A stretch of 51,160 nt of DNA from an uncultured bacterium (GTDB taxonomy: Bacteria > Patescibacteriota > Minisyncoccia > Moranbacterales > UBA2206): NCBI GenBank assembly GCA_903937035.1, contig CAIZXS010000003.1, positions 1 to 51,160 on the forward strand, in the 5' to 3' direction. Within the stretch, counting starts at the first letter, position 1. Every line of letters starts with the position of its first letter. This document shows, one piece after another, positions 42,384-51,019 of this stretch. A model generated the notes under the pieces. The model saw nothing but the letters and a program-made list of their open reading frames with translations. It searched no databases and was not told the origin of the DNA. A program made the position numbers and the translations under genes.

Positions 42384-43580
42384 CTATGGCTTGACAGCTT
42401 TACTCGCATTTACACTACTCTCAAAATCATTTTTTTCACCATCAAAAACATTTCTCAAATTACCCCTCACTTCGTCATATCTTTTGAAATATTTTTCTTC
42501 GGCCACCGCCTTGCAGCTTGGGGAGACTTTCTCTTCCACATTAAGCATAAAACTCGCCTCTTCAATGTTTAGCATCATCAGGCATTGATTATATTTCAAA
42601 ACTGCTGCTGATACATCGTAAAGCTGCTCTACGCCACTTTTCACCGCAAAGTCCATCTTATTCAGCATATTTTCTTGTTGTTGAAAAATGGCTTCAAAAT
42701 CTTTTTCATTTTTAACCGAGGAATATTGCCCATCTCCCGCTTCAGCGATTTTTCTCAATTGATCTTCCGTAGCGCCTCCCACATCAAAACCAATCACATT
42801 AACTTTAATATTTAAACCGGCGCTTTTTATTCCTTTAGTAACAGCAATTGGATCACCATTGCAAGTTTCTTCGCCATCACTCACCAATATAATGATATTT
42901 TTATCTTCTTTTGATGCTTTTTTTAGTAAAATGTCCTTGGCCGCTTCCAGAGATTTAGCGATTGGTGTCCAGCCCGTTGCGCTCAAGCTATTGAATTTTG
43001 ATTTAACAATATCCGGACTAATTATTCCAAACCAATAAACTTCTTCAATTCCCGCGCAAGAAACTGCCTTATCACCAGGACTATTGCTTCCTTTGTGTCC
43101 ATAAACCAAAACGCTAAGATTTGATTCGGTATTCTTTATGTTTTCAATAAATTTATTGGTCGCATTTTTGGCAATATCAATTTTGGATTTTCCGTCTATT
43201 TTAGCCGCCATACTTCCCGACGAATCAAAAATCATCACGATATTGGTTTTGGTTTTTTTCACTTCCGCATCTTTGAATTGTCCGCTTCTAAAATTTCCTT
43301 GCGCGCAGAGACTTTCGTCCAATTTATTAGCAGAAAGAAGTTTTTCATATTCGGAATCGCAAGAAGAAATCATTTTCTCAAGCGAGCCAGGGAGAAGACT
43401 TTTTTGACTATCTTTGCCAACTCCGCCCCTCATAAGTGCTACATAAAAAAATATGGAAGTGGCGGCCAAAATCAAGATGATAGCGGAAATCAGCACGACG
43501 CGTTTCTTCTTACTCTCTCTGGTAAAAGAAGCATCTGAACTGAGATTATCTTCAGGTACTTTTTGAAAGTTATTTTCCAT
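42384..43580 (-). CDS. Membrane-anchored VWA-domain protein
   Basis: 398 residues. A single TM (about 28-49) follows a cytoplasmic N-terminus. The extracytoplasmic part has a von Willebrand A domain with a full MIDAS: DSSGS in VMIFDSSGSMAAKI, TP in SATGWTPIAKSLEAA and a later Asp in ILVSDGEETCNGDP. It likely binds a metal-dependent protein or surface ligand. The C-terminal 120 residues are helical. It follows the GQ-repeat gene by 4 bp and ends with the terminator at 42334; part of the envelope cluster with the alpha-2-macroglobulin. Confidence 0.8.
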   Translation of the reverse strand: MENNFQKVPEDNLSSDASFTRESKKKRVVLISAIILILAATSIFFYVALMRGGVGKDSQKSLLPGSLEKMISSCDSEYEKLLSANKLDESLCAQGNFRSGQFKDAEVKKTKTNIVMIFDSSGSMAAKIDGKSKIDIAKNATNKFIENIKNTESNLSVLVYGHKGSNSPGDKAVSCAGIEEVYWFGIISPDIVKSKFNSLSATGWTPIAKSLEAAKDILLKKASKEDKNIIILVSDGEETCNGDPIAVTKGIKSAGLNIKVNVIGFDVGGATEDQLRKIAEAGDGQYSSVKNEKDFEAIFQQQENMLNKMDFAVKSGVEQLYDVSAAVLKYNQCLMMLNIEEASFMLNVEEKVSPSCKAVAEEKYFKRYDEVRGNLRNVFDGEKNDFESSVNASKAVKP

Positions 43581-43584
43581 TTTT

Positions 43585-44232
43585 TTATTTATCTTTATTT
43601 ATTAGATCGGTCGCGTCCCATTTAACGCCGTCTGCGCCCTGATAATCGACCACTTGTCCACCATTATCGCTGGTCCATTTTTCCGATCCATCGGTATAAT
43701 CCAATATCTGACCATTATTGGTGCTTTCCCATTTCCCCTGAGTACCTTCATATTTCAATATCTGTCCGAGATTATCGCTCTTCCAGATATTCCCTCTTCC
43801 ATCATCATATTTGAGGACTTGGCCACTGTTATCACTGTTCCATTTTTCTAATCTGCCAGCATAAGTCAATAGCTGTCCACTATTAGTACTTTCCCATTTA
43901 TGACCTTTCTCATCGGTGCAGGTTATCATCTGTCCATAATTATCGATGGTCCAGTTGCCCTGCTTGCCATCATATTCCAACGTCTGTCCGCCATTAATAC
44001 TCTTCCAGCAACCACCAGTATTGCAATATTCTCTAGACTCACCGATAAGTTTTACTGCGCTTTCGATTTTGCCTTGCATCTTATCTATCAATACTATGAA
44101 AGAATTATTTTCCGTTTTCGTCTTTCCTCCTTCCCAATTTTTTTCATCTTGAGCAAAAACAGAATACGAAAAACCACTAGCTAGAAAAACTACGCCAAAA
44201 AAAATGCTGACAATTATTTTTATTTTCTTCAT
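43585..44232 (-). CDS. Secreted GQ-repeat protein
   Basis: 215 residues. Signal peptide 1-27 (IIVSIFFGVVFLASGFSYSV), then from about residue 70 at least seven tandem units of 19-23 residues with W-x-S/I-x-N-x-GQ-x-L-x-Y (for example WKSINGGQTLEYDGKQG, WESTNSGQLLTYAG, WKSDNLGQILKYEGTQG, WESTNNGQILDYTDG). The spacing suggests a beta-solenoid or small propeller. Unrecognised family; it may bind a glycan or protein partner. Precedes the VWA gene by 4 bp, so the two surely work together. Confidence 0.65.
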   Translation of the reverse strand: MKKIKIIVSIFFGVVFLASGFSYSVFAQDEKNWEGGKTKTENNSFIVLIDKMQGKIESAVKLIGESREYCNTGGCWKSINGGQTLEYDGKQGNWTIDNYGQMITCTDEKGHKWESTNSGQLLTYAGRLEKWNSDNSGQVLKYDDGRGNIWKSDNLGQILKYEGTQGKWESTNNGQILDYTDGSEKWTSDNGGQVVDYQGADGVKWDATDLINKDK

Positions 44233-44328
44233 TTTATTACGCCTAACTTTTAATTATTATAAAGAATTTTTTAATGAATGTATTTTACCACAAAACTAAA
44301 ATAAAATCTATTTCATTTTCTCAGATTA

Positions 44329-44773
44329 CTATTCTCTTCCAATACAATTCTTCATTCCCCTTAGTTTTGTGCAGCCATTGAAGCAGTAGACGTCTTGGCA
44401 AGTGTGCCTGGCACAGTCCGAGTCATCGGATTTGCAAGTTTCTATGGTTCCAATTGTGATTTTGGCAGTAGAATTTTTGCTGCAACTTGATCCTTTGACT
44501 TACAGGATGGGAAGATGGGTGTCATCCTTGGTGTAGATGCAGATGAAGGAATCATTGACAGTATTTGATTGGAAATAGTTCCTCCTTGTCCGCAGCCGAG
44601 GTTATTGTATTTAATTGGTCCAAAAGCAGCGCCGACAGTTGCTTTAGGATTGGTGGTGAGTGGAGCCTTAGCTGCGCTGGCCGACTGCTTTTGCACAGCT
44701 TATTTTTACCTGTCAAAAGACAACACAAAAAAGCTCCTAAGATAGAATCCTGAAAAACTCGTAAATATTTCAT
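44329..44773 (-). pseudogene. Frameshifted Cys-rich secreted protein
   Basis: Pieces of one protein lie in three frames. Frame 1 begins at 44773 with a signal-like start (MKYLRVFQDSILGAFLCCLL). A second frame gives QSASAAKAPLTTNPKATVGA and runs on to a stop at 44442. A third gives ETCKSDDSDCARHTCQDVYC and then FNGCTKLRGMKNCIG, ending at 44329. The last part matches the Cys-rich C-terminus of the gene at the right edge of the window. At least two frameshifts are needed, so the gene is broken or the assembly is wrong. It starts 11 bp after the MEMO gene. Confidence 0.6.
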
Positions 44774-44784
44774 AAACAGTCAGT

Positions 44785-45690
44785 TCACTCCTCTGGAAAA
44801 AAACCCAACTCAAAATGACTCGTTCCCGGCGCACTTTCCTTTCCCTGCATTAAGCCAGAATTAGTGTGGCGAATCATTTCCAGCGCATTCTTTCCTCCAG
44901 TTCTTTCTTCCACAAAACTCAAAACGGCAATGAGCGCATCAGGAGAATCAAGATGATCATTTCCATATGACTCCAACAAGCGATAGTCTTTTTTTCCGAT
45001 AGCTTCCAATGTCTCTTGGTCTTTTTGATTTGATCTCTCAGTGGAAAGGTAATGTGAAAAATCAATTGAGCCAACCACGATCGTCCTTTCTCCGGCTAAC
45101 TGAGCAATTTTTTTGCCCAATGCCTTCGCATCATTCAGTGTCAGATTGGCACTCAAGGCCAAGGGCACAATCTTAGTTTTAGGCAAAAAATACTTGGAAA
45201 ACGTTGTGAGAGAATACACCGCATGTTCATTTTCAAGCGATTCTTCATCAAGCACCGCCACACCATTTTTCACTAGTGTGTCCACCAGTTCCACGTCTGT
45301 TTCCAAATTGCCAAATGGAGTGCCCCATGCATATTTTCCTGTGATAACTCGACCCTTTCCTGTTTCCGCATGATTTGGACCAATAATAATGATCGTTGCT
45401 GGTGGATTTTTTGAGTTTGAAAGGGCCGAAAAAAATTCCGCCAAGGATGCTGCTGCAAGCAAGTGATGAGGAACAACCCCGCCCACAACTTGCTTTTCGA
45501 CAAAGATTTTGGTCTTTTCATCTGAAGGAAAAACCTGCACCAGCTCCGGTTGAATCACGCGATCAGCGTGAACACCAAGCACTGACCGATCATTTTCTTT
45601 TTGAATGGCGTGTCGCCCTGAGAAAGAAAATGTCCAGAAAAAACCAATGGCAAATAAGGCCAAGAGCAGAGCTAATGATACCCTTTTCAT
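44785..45690 (-). CDS. MEMO-family protein (AmmeMemoRadiSam system B type)
   Basis: 301 residues. An N-terminal TM/signal (about 5-24) is followed by the MEMO domain. Candidate metal ligands lie in VVPHHLLAA, IIGPNHAETG and SIDFSHYLS; ENEHAVYSL is another conserved stretch. The C-terminal motif of Memo that supplies a Cys is here HTNSGLMQG. Memo proteins are metal-dependent redox or dioxygenase-like proteins; the bacterial role is unknown. The TM makes this one extracytoplasmic. Its ATG overlaps the alpha-2-macroglobulin stop by 4 bp, so the two are coupled. Confidence 0.8.
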   Translation of the reverse strand: MKRVSLALLLALFAIGFFWTFSFSGRHAIQKENDRSVLGVHADRVIQPELVQVFPSDEKTKIFVEKQVVGGVVPHHLLAAASLAEFFSALSNSKNPPATIIIIGPNHAETGKGRVITGKYAWGTPFGNLETDVELVDTLVKNGVAVLDEESLENEHAVYSLTTFSKYFLPKTKIVPLALSANLTLNDAKALGKKIAQLAGERTIVVGSIDFSHYLSTERSNQKDQETLEAIGKKDYRLLESYGNDHLDSPDALIAVLSFVEERTGGKNALEMIRHTNSGLMQGKESAPGTSHFELGFFPEE

Positions 45691-48600
45691 ACTTGGGTCT
45701 TTTTTTCAATTTCTGCTTTTTCCACGCCAGAAGAAGAGTCCACTTGGCTTTTCACACCCTGATTCCCGAGACTCTTTTGTTTGCGATTATAATACATCCA
45801 CCCGCTAATTCCGCCACCAATCAAAAGTGAGAGGAAGATTAGAAGAATGAAAAATACTACCTTGTCGCCGATAACTTTTTTAAAAGATGTCCCAACGATT
45901 GATTTATTACTTTTAACATCTATTTTCAATTGGCCCGTTTCTGAAATGCCATACACTTCGGGAGAATACATTAAAGCTGCCTGAGCTGGCGGAATAAAAA
46001 ATGATCCAGCCGACACCACTCTCGCCGAATACTCATAGACACTTTGATTGCTACCATAGGCCGCAAACGTAACATCGGCCTTCCCAATCTCCATTCCATA
46101 AGGAACATTCATGCCAAACATACCAGCAACGCCCTGGGTATTTTTGAACTCGCGATTAACCGGGACTAACCCCGCTGGAAGCTCATCCCTTACAACCAGA
46201 TAATCATTTATCTTGGATTGATTTTCAATCTTAATGCGCACAGTAACGGTGTCACCAATTCCAATATTACTCTTGCCTTTTTCTGGAATATATTCGCGCG
46301 TAATTTTTATCCCCTTATACTCCGCTGCGGCATTTTTCTTTGTCCTAAATTCATCCAGCACTGCCACTAAATAGGCCTCCCCACTACCAGACAACTTGAT
46401 GGAAAGTGCACCCTTTTTGACTGGCAAATCCTTCAGTGGTATTGAAATTTCCTTTCGATCACGAAAATCATTCACTAAGTCTTTTGCAATCATTTTTTCT
46501 CCCGCAAAAAGCTGATAAGAATAATTCGGATTCGCTCCACCGTTCTTTTGTGTGAATGCAGTGATCGCTTCAATCACCTGCGCAGTGGCAAAAGTATTGG
46601 ACCAATAATTCTTCTGACGATTATTCGCCAAAAAGCGAGCCGCTTTTTCTGCCGCACCACTATTGTCTCCCGCGGTAATTAATGCCTGAAGCGCAAAGGC
46701 AGTTGAGGCATCATTGCTTCCGAAGCGACTCCGCGGACCAGCCTCCCAATAAACTCCACCGGAAGAATCGACTTTTTGAAGTGCGAGAAGTTGACTGAGT
46801 CCATTTTGCGCCGGGTTTACAAAACCATTTTTGACGTTATGCGAGACCGCTATCGCTAATAATTCCGGACGAACGCCAGCTAAGTCAAAAATAGCTGATT
46901 GATCATTTCCAATATATCCCAATCCGGAAGTACGTAAAATCTGACGCTCTTTCACAAGCACAGCTTTTTCCTGCTCATTTTTTCCTACAAAAGCCTGCTC
47001 AGACCAGCGGAAATCGCCACCCTCCAAATAGCCACTTAATTTATTAGCCACCTCATTGGCTAAGTTCCTATCCTCCTGCTTCAAATCTGGCACGCTCCAG
47101 ATCCCTTCCAAATATCTCGCCACATACCAGGAAATAAATGGATCACTTCCATCTTTCCACCACCAAGAGAAGCCACCATTTTCCAATTGATGCTCCCTCA
47201 GACGCAAAAGCCCCTTATGTATAAGCTCGGGCATGTCCTTATTCTCCAAAGCTTTCTGATACAAGTCCTTATTCTTTTGTGCCACAACCACAGGCACTAA
47301 GCGACTCATTGTCTGTTCGATGCAACCATAGGGATAGCTAACCAAATATTCCATCGCGTCTGGAATCGTGCCAAGGAGATTAGGCGCCAGAGAAACTTTC
47401 AAGGTTGATTTTTCCGGATCAGCGTCATCTGAAAATTCATAATTTGCGGCGACCTTATCGCTTCCCACAAAGGAACGCGATACGCGATACCCAGCCGAAT
47501 AGACTGGCGCGGCTAAAGTAACCTTGTCCGAATTGCGCTCGTCCCTACCTGTGGCTGAAAAAATTAACTCAGCCGCTTCTAACTCCTTTTCCGGTGCAAC
47601 TGTGAAATAGATTTCTTTTGATTCTCCGCTATTCAATTCAATTTTCTGATTCGTTCCTTTCACTACCTTGCCACCAGAAAATTGCAGATTAGCCAAATAG
47701 GAACCCTTCTCGCCTGAGAAGTTCTGCAATAACGCCGAGAGAATCACTTCATCCCCTATCCGGAAAATATTTGGTAAAATTGGGCGCAAAATTACACTTT
47801 TTGTAACCTTAACCTCTTTGGTTGCCTGACCAACTTTACTATCCTTTGTTTCGGCATAACTCGCTAGAACCCAAGTAGTTAAATTATCCGGCAGACGAAA
47901 AGTTACCCGAGCCTTTCCATCAGTGCCAGTGCGAATAGCTGGATTCCAATATGCCGTATCGCGAAAAACCGAACGTCCTCCACCACCCTTATCGTTATGC
48001 ACCCAAACACCACCGGCGAAAAAAGTATGCTGATCTTTAATGGTCAGATTATAGACATTCGTTTTTTGCCTCAACCACTCAATCGAATCCACTCGCTCCT
48101 GCGTGCCATCAGATTTGACCAATTGATCACCAACTTGAATGTTTCCAGCTTCCTGCCATTTATCATTCACAAACATCCGATGAGTTGGAGTCACTCGCAA
48201 ATCACCATTGATAATCAAAATGCCATTTACACTCAAGGCGTGCGTGCTAACGACTGAGGCTGGCACCAATTCTGCATCAGTTTCACTTTTTCTTGTTAGC
48301 ACCAGATCCCCTTCTTGGATATCTTCAATCGATTTTTGCTCACCATCGGGAAGCAATACTGGCGTTCCAGCTGCAAAACAGCCACCACGCTCCGCGCCAT
48401 ATGCAACAATGCCCTTTAATGAATGAGATTCTTGGGTATCATTGTAACGTTCCCGATAAAAATCCTCGAAAATATTACCAGTCTGACTGTCCGATAATTC
48501 ATAGATTGCCTTATCAACCCCAAAAAGCGCCACATCCGCTTCAAGCGGAGCACCTTTCTGATCTCTCGCTTCAACCTCAATTGAAATATCATCTCCAGGT

Positions 48601-50882
48601 CCATAAGTCTCGCGATCAGGCTTAATTTTCAAATCAATTCGCTTTTTTTCCGCTGATACCAGAATTTTTTCTTCACTATGATAATATTTCCCATTGGCAA
48701 AAGTTGTTGCAGAAATGAATCGATTTGGCATGTCCACATCTGACAGATCAAACTCGATTGTTTTAGAACGACCACTCAAGTTAATAATTTGATAGCGATC
48801 CATCCGACCTCTTTCAACGGACACAAATACATCGCGATTGGGCACATTAGAAGAAATTGTTACTCGCGCTTTCTCGCCAGGTTCATAGCTTTTCTTATCG
48901 GCTTTAATAATAATTCCCTGGTCAGTTCCTTCATTGTCATCCGAGAAGGAATAGAAAAAGCCGTTCTCCTCTGGAACCCAAAGCCACACCTCACGATACA
49001 CCGAGTTGCCTCGCGCATCCACCGCTTTCACATTGTATTGATATGATCCTGGCTTGTCAGGCACAAAAGCCAATAGCACATTCCCATCCTTATCAGAAGT
49101 AGCCTTTATTTCTGGCAACGAACTACTATTTCTCTTGTAGCTAAGAGGCGTGTCTTCTGTTTCACGAACCTCATCCCAATACTCTCGCTCTCCGGTGGCG
49201 CTAACTGCAATATTTTTTACAGATGTATTTTGGGCATATGGAATAATCGTCAGAGGAATCTGGGCTTTTTCTCCAATTTTTGCCGCATAGCTCCAATCAT
49301 TGCTCTTGCGGTAAATGCCAAAATCACCAGCATACATGAGCACGTTCTTGCGATCAAAAACCGGTTCACCCCCACCTTTTTCAAAGTTAACCTCGAAAGA
49401 AACAACTTGATTTCCAACTGCCCCATCAGGAACTTGCGCCACAACAACAATCTCTGCCTCGCCATTTTGATCAAGCACCACTTCTGCATCTGAAACTAAC
49501 CGCCCAGCATACCCTCCATAATATTGATATTTGCTGTTGAGCGCATTTTCCTTGCTATCCAGATAATCATACTCGTAAAAATTATTTGACTTTACCATAT
49601 AAGTCACCTTTTCTCCACTCAAAGCTTCTCCAGAAAAATATTCTCCCTTGATGGTAAAATGCATCTCGTCTCCAACAATATAGACATCCTTTTCCGGCTT
49701 AATGTCCAAACTATATTCTGGTTTGCGAAATTCTTGTACACTAAAATTTGCCTGAGTATATCCGTCATTTTCATCGGAACTACCCTCGCGCTTAATGGCT
49801 AAATAATATTCACCCACTTCCACATCCGGTGGAAGACTGAAAGTATCATCAATCGTCCCATACTCCGAAAGTGTTAACGTCTTTTCATAGACCATTTTTT
49901 TGTCCTCTCCCCAGCCAGAAAAAACACTAACTCGCGCCTTGCCTGAAACAATCGAGTAGGCGACATCGTCATCATTACGCAAAATTGATTTGAAATGCAC
50001 AATGTCTCCTGGACGATAAAGTGGACGATCAGTGAAGGTGAAATATTTTGGATCGACCACTTTTTCTTTAAATACTGACCAACGATAATCAAGAGAAGTT
50101 AAATTGAGAGGTATAAGAGCCAAATCTGAACCATTCCTCAGAATGGCCACATCGGCCTTTTCATCAATTTTCGTCTCAGCGATTCCCATTGAGTTAGTTT
50201 TCAATTCGTCTAGCTTGTCCACTTTTTCTCGTAGATTAAAAGTAGTCAATGAAACGTCCGAGAGACTTTTTCCGCTAGAACGATTCTGAGCCCAAAAAAC
50301 TAATTTTCCATCTCCCTCTTTCACTAAGGCGGAAAAATCTGAAACCAAAAGAAGCGCCTCAGTCTGCACATCACCTTGTTTTATTTGCACGATCCAAGCC
50401 CCAGTTTCCGCAATCGGCAAAATAACTTTACGACGTTCTTTGCTGACAATATTTTCCGAAAAATTTGCAACGGACGCATAGCCATCGAGATTAGAAAAAT
50501 CATTTTTTTTCTCAAAACCACTATCCTTATCCTTATATATCAAAAAGTTTTTAAGCGCGTCTTCATCGCCGCGATAGACAGAGACATTGACTTCCCCACT
50601 CACATTATCGCTTTGAAGCCAAATCGAAGGCTCCGCACCTTTGGCCAGCGAAAAAAGACCGTTTGATCCTTGATTTTGATCATCACGAAAAATATAGAGT
50701 CTTTTGATTATTTTCTCCTTTCCCAATACCTCCCCAGAATCAGCCGAGACGATTGGTTGGCTATTTTTTTGCATAATCACCCAACCAGTCATAGACAAAA
50801 AAAATGCCACCAAGGCAAAATAAATAAACTTTTTTTTGTTAGCTTGCTTTTTTTGTTCACCCTCAACTAATTCTTTTTTCAT
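45687..50882 (-). CDS. Alpha-2-macroglobulin with embedded Hint (intein-like) domain
   Basis: 1731 residues. An N-terminal TM/signal anchor (about 17-37) is followed by macroglobulin domains with YRPGDIVHFKSI and PGEKARVTISS. A Hint domain occupies 835-963, then FRDTAYWNPAIRTGTDGKAR and LPDNLTTWVLASY. A thioester motif GCIEQ has Cys1187 and Gln1190, followed by the helical thioester domain and a C-terminal TM (about 1674-1697). Bacterial A2M traps proteases through the thioester. Most homologues have no Hint domain. They are often paired with PBP1C; here the partner is a MEMO protein. No Shine-Dalgarno. Confidence 0.92.
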   Translation of the reverse strand: MKKELVEGEQKKQANKKKFIYFALVAFFLSMTGWVIMQKNSQPIVSADSGEVLGKEKIIKRLYIFRDDQNQGSNGLFSLAKGAEPSIWLQSDNVSGEVNVSVYRGDEDALKNFLIYKDKDSGFEKKNDFSNLDGYASVANFSENIVSKERRKVILPIAETGAWIVQIKQGDVQTEALLLVSDFSALVKEGDGKLVFWAQNRSSGKSLSDVSLTTFNLREKVDKLDELKTNSMGIAETKIDEKADVAILRNGSDLALIPLNLTSLDYRWSVFKEKVVDPKYFTFTDRPLYRPGDIVHFKSILRNDDDVAYSIVSGKARVSVFSGWGEDKKMVYEKTLTLSEYGTIDDTFSLPPDVEVGEYYLAIKREGSSDENDGYTQANFSVQEFRKPEYSLDIKPEKDVYIVGDEMHFTIKGEYFSGEALSGEKVTYMVKSNNFYEYDYLDSKENALNSKYQYYGGYAGRLVSDAEVVLDQNGEAEIVVVAQVPDGAVGNQVVSFEVNFEKGGGEPVFDRKNVLMYAGDFGIYRKSNDWSYAAKIGEKAQIPLTIIPYAQNTSVKNIAVSATGEREYWDEVRETEDTPLSYKRNSSSLPEIKATSDKDGNVLLAFVPDKPGSYQYNVKAVDARGNSVYREVWLWVPEENGFFYSFSDDNEGTDQGIIIKADKKSYEPGEKARVTISSNVPNRDVFVSVERGRMDRYQIINLSGRSKTIEFDLSDVDMPNRFISATTFANGKYYHSEEKILVSAEKKRIDLKIKPDRETYGPGDDISIEVEARDQKGAPLEADVALFGVDKAIYELSDSQTGNIFEDFYRERYNDTQESHSLKGIVAYGAERGGCFAAGTPVLLPDGEQKSIEDIQEGDLVLTRKSETDAELVPASVVSTHALSVNGILIINGDLRVTPTHRMFVNDKWQEAGNIQVGDQLVKSDGTQERVDSIEWLRQKTNVYNLTIKDQHTFFAGGVWVHNDKGGGGRSVFRDTAYWNPAIRTGTDGKARVTFRLPDNLTTWVLASYAETKDSKVGQATKEVKVTKSVILRPILPNIFRIGDEVILSALLQNFSGEKGSYLANLQFSGGKVVKGTNQKIELNSGESKEIYFTVAPEKELEAAELIFSATGRDERNSDKVTLAAPVYSAGYRVSRSFVGSDKVAANYEFSDDADPEKSTLKVSLAPNLLGTIPDAMEYLVSYPYGCIEQTMSRLVPVVVAQKNKDLYQKALENKDMPELIHKGLLRLREHQLENGGFSWWWKDGSDPFISWYVARYLEGIWSVPDLKQEDRNLANEVANKLSGYLEGGDFRWSEQAFVGKNEQEKAVLVKERQILRTSGLGYIGNDQSAIFDLAGVRPELLAIAVSHNVKNGFVNPAQNGLSQLLALQKVDSSGGVYWEAGPRSRFGSNDASTAFALQALITAGDNSGAAEKAARFLANNRQKNYWSNTFATAQVIEAITAFTQKNGGANPNYSYQLFAGEKMIAKDLVNDFRDRKEISIPLKDLPVKKGALSIKLSGSGEAYLVAVLDEFRTKKNAAAEYKGIKITREYIPEKGKSNIGIGDTVTVRIKIENQSKINDYLVVRDELPAGLVPVNREFKNTQGVAGMFGMNVPYGMEIGKADVTFAAYGSNQSVYEYSARVVSAGSFFIPPAQAALMYSPEVYGISETGQLKIDVKSNKSIVGTSFKKVIGDKVVFFILLIFLSLLIGGGISGWMYYNRKQKSLGNQGVKSQVDSSSGVEKAEIEKKTQV
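47994..48380 (-). other. Hint/bacterial intein-like domain within the alpha-2-macroglobulin
   Basis: 129 residues. It starts at Cys835 (CFAAGTPVLLPDGEQ, block A) and has a TPTHRMFV block B near residue 900. It ends with HTFFAGGVWVHN (residues 952-963) followed by Asp964. The His-Asn end followed by a residue other than Cys/Ser/Thr fits bacterial intein-like (BIL) type A domains, which cleave or splice without a nucleophile at +1. No endonuclease is present. Gly-rich linkers (GAERGG and DKGGGG) flank it. It sits between the end of the first macroglobulin block and the A2M domain. Confidence 0.88.
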
Positions 50883-50917
50883 TTTATTTGATTATTTAAT
50901 TATTTTCCAAAATCTCA

Positions 50918-50945
50918 TGCACTCCGTGGCTTACCATGGAGTGCA
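50918..50945 (-). terminator. Hairpin between the Cys-rich gene and the alpha-2-macroglobulin
   Basis: TGCACTCCGTGG and CCATGGAGTGCA pair with one mismatch. There is no clear T-run, so it may be an attenuator or RNA-stability hairpin rather than a terminator. Confidence 0.4.
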
Positions 50946-51019
50946 AAAATTAAAATTACGAAACATGCCTACAACAGCTTTGCCGCGCCACATAATTAAA
51001 GAAGTGGCTACTTACAATT

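Noticed and set aside
44565-44753. Plus-strand ORF over the broken Cys-rich gene
   Set aside because: It is antisense to a homologous coding region and has no coding features of its own.
47994-48380. Classical homing intein with endonuclease
   Set aside because: Only 129 residues, no LAGLIDADG or HNH region, and Asp rather than Cys/Ser/Thr at +1.
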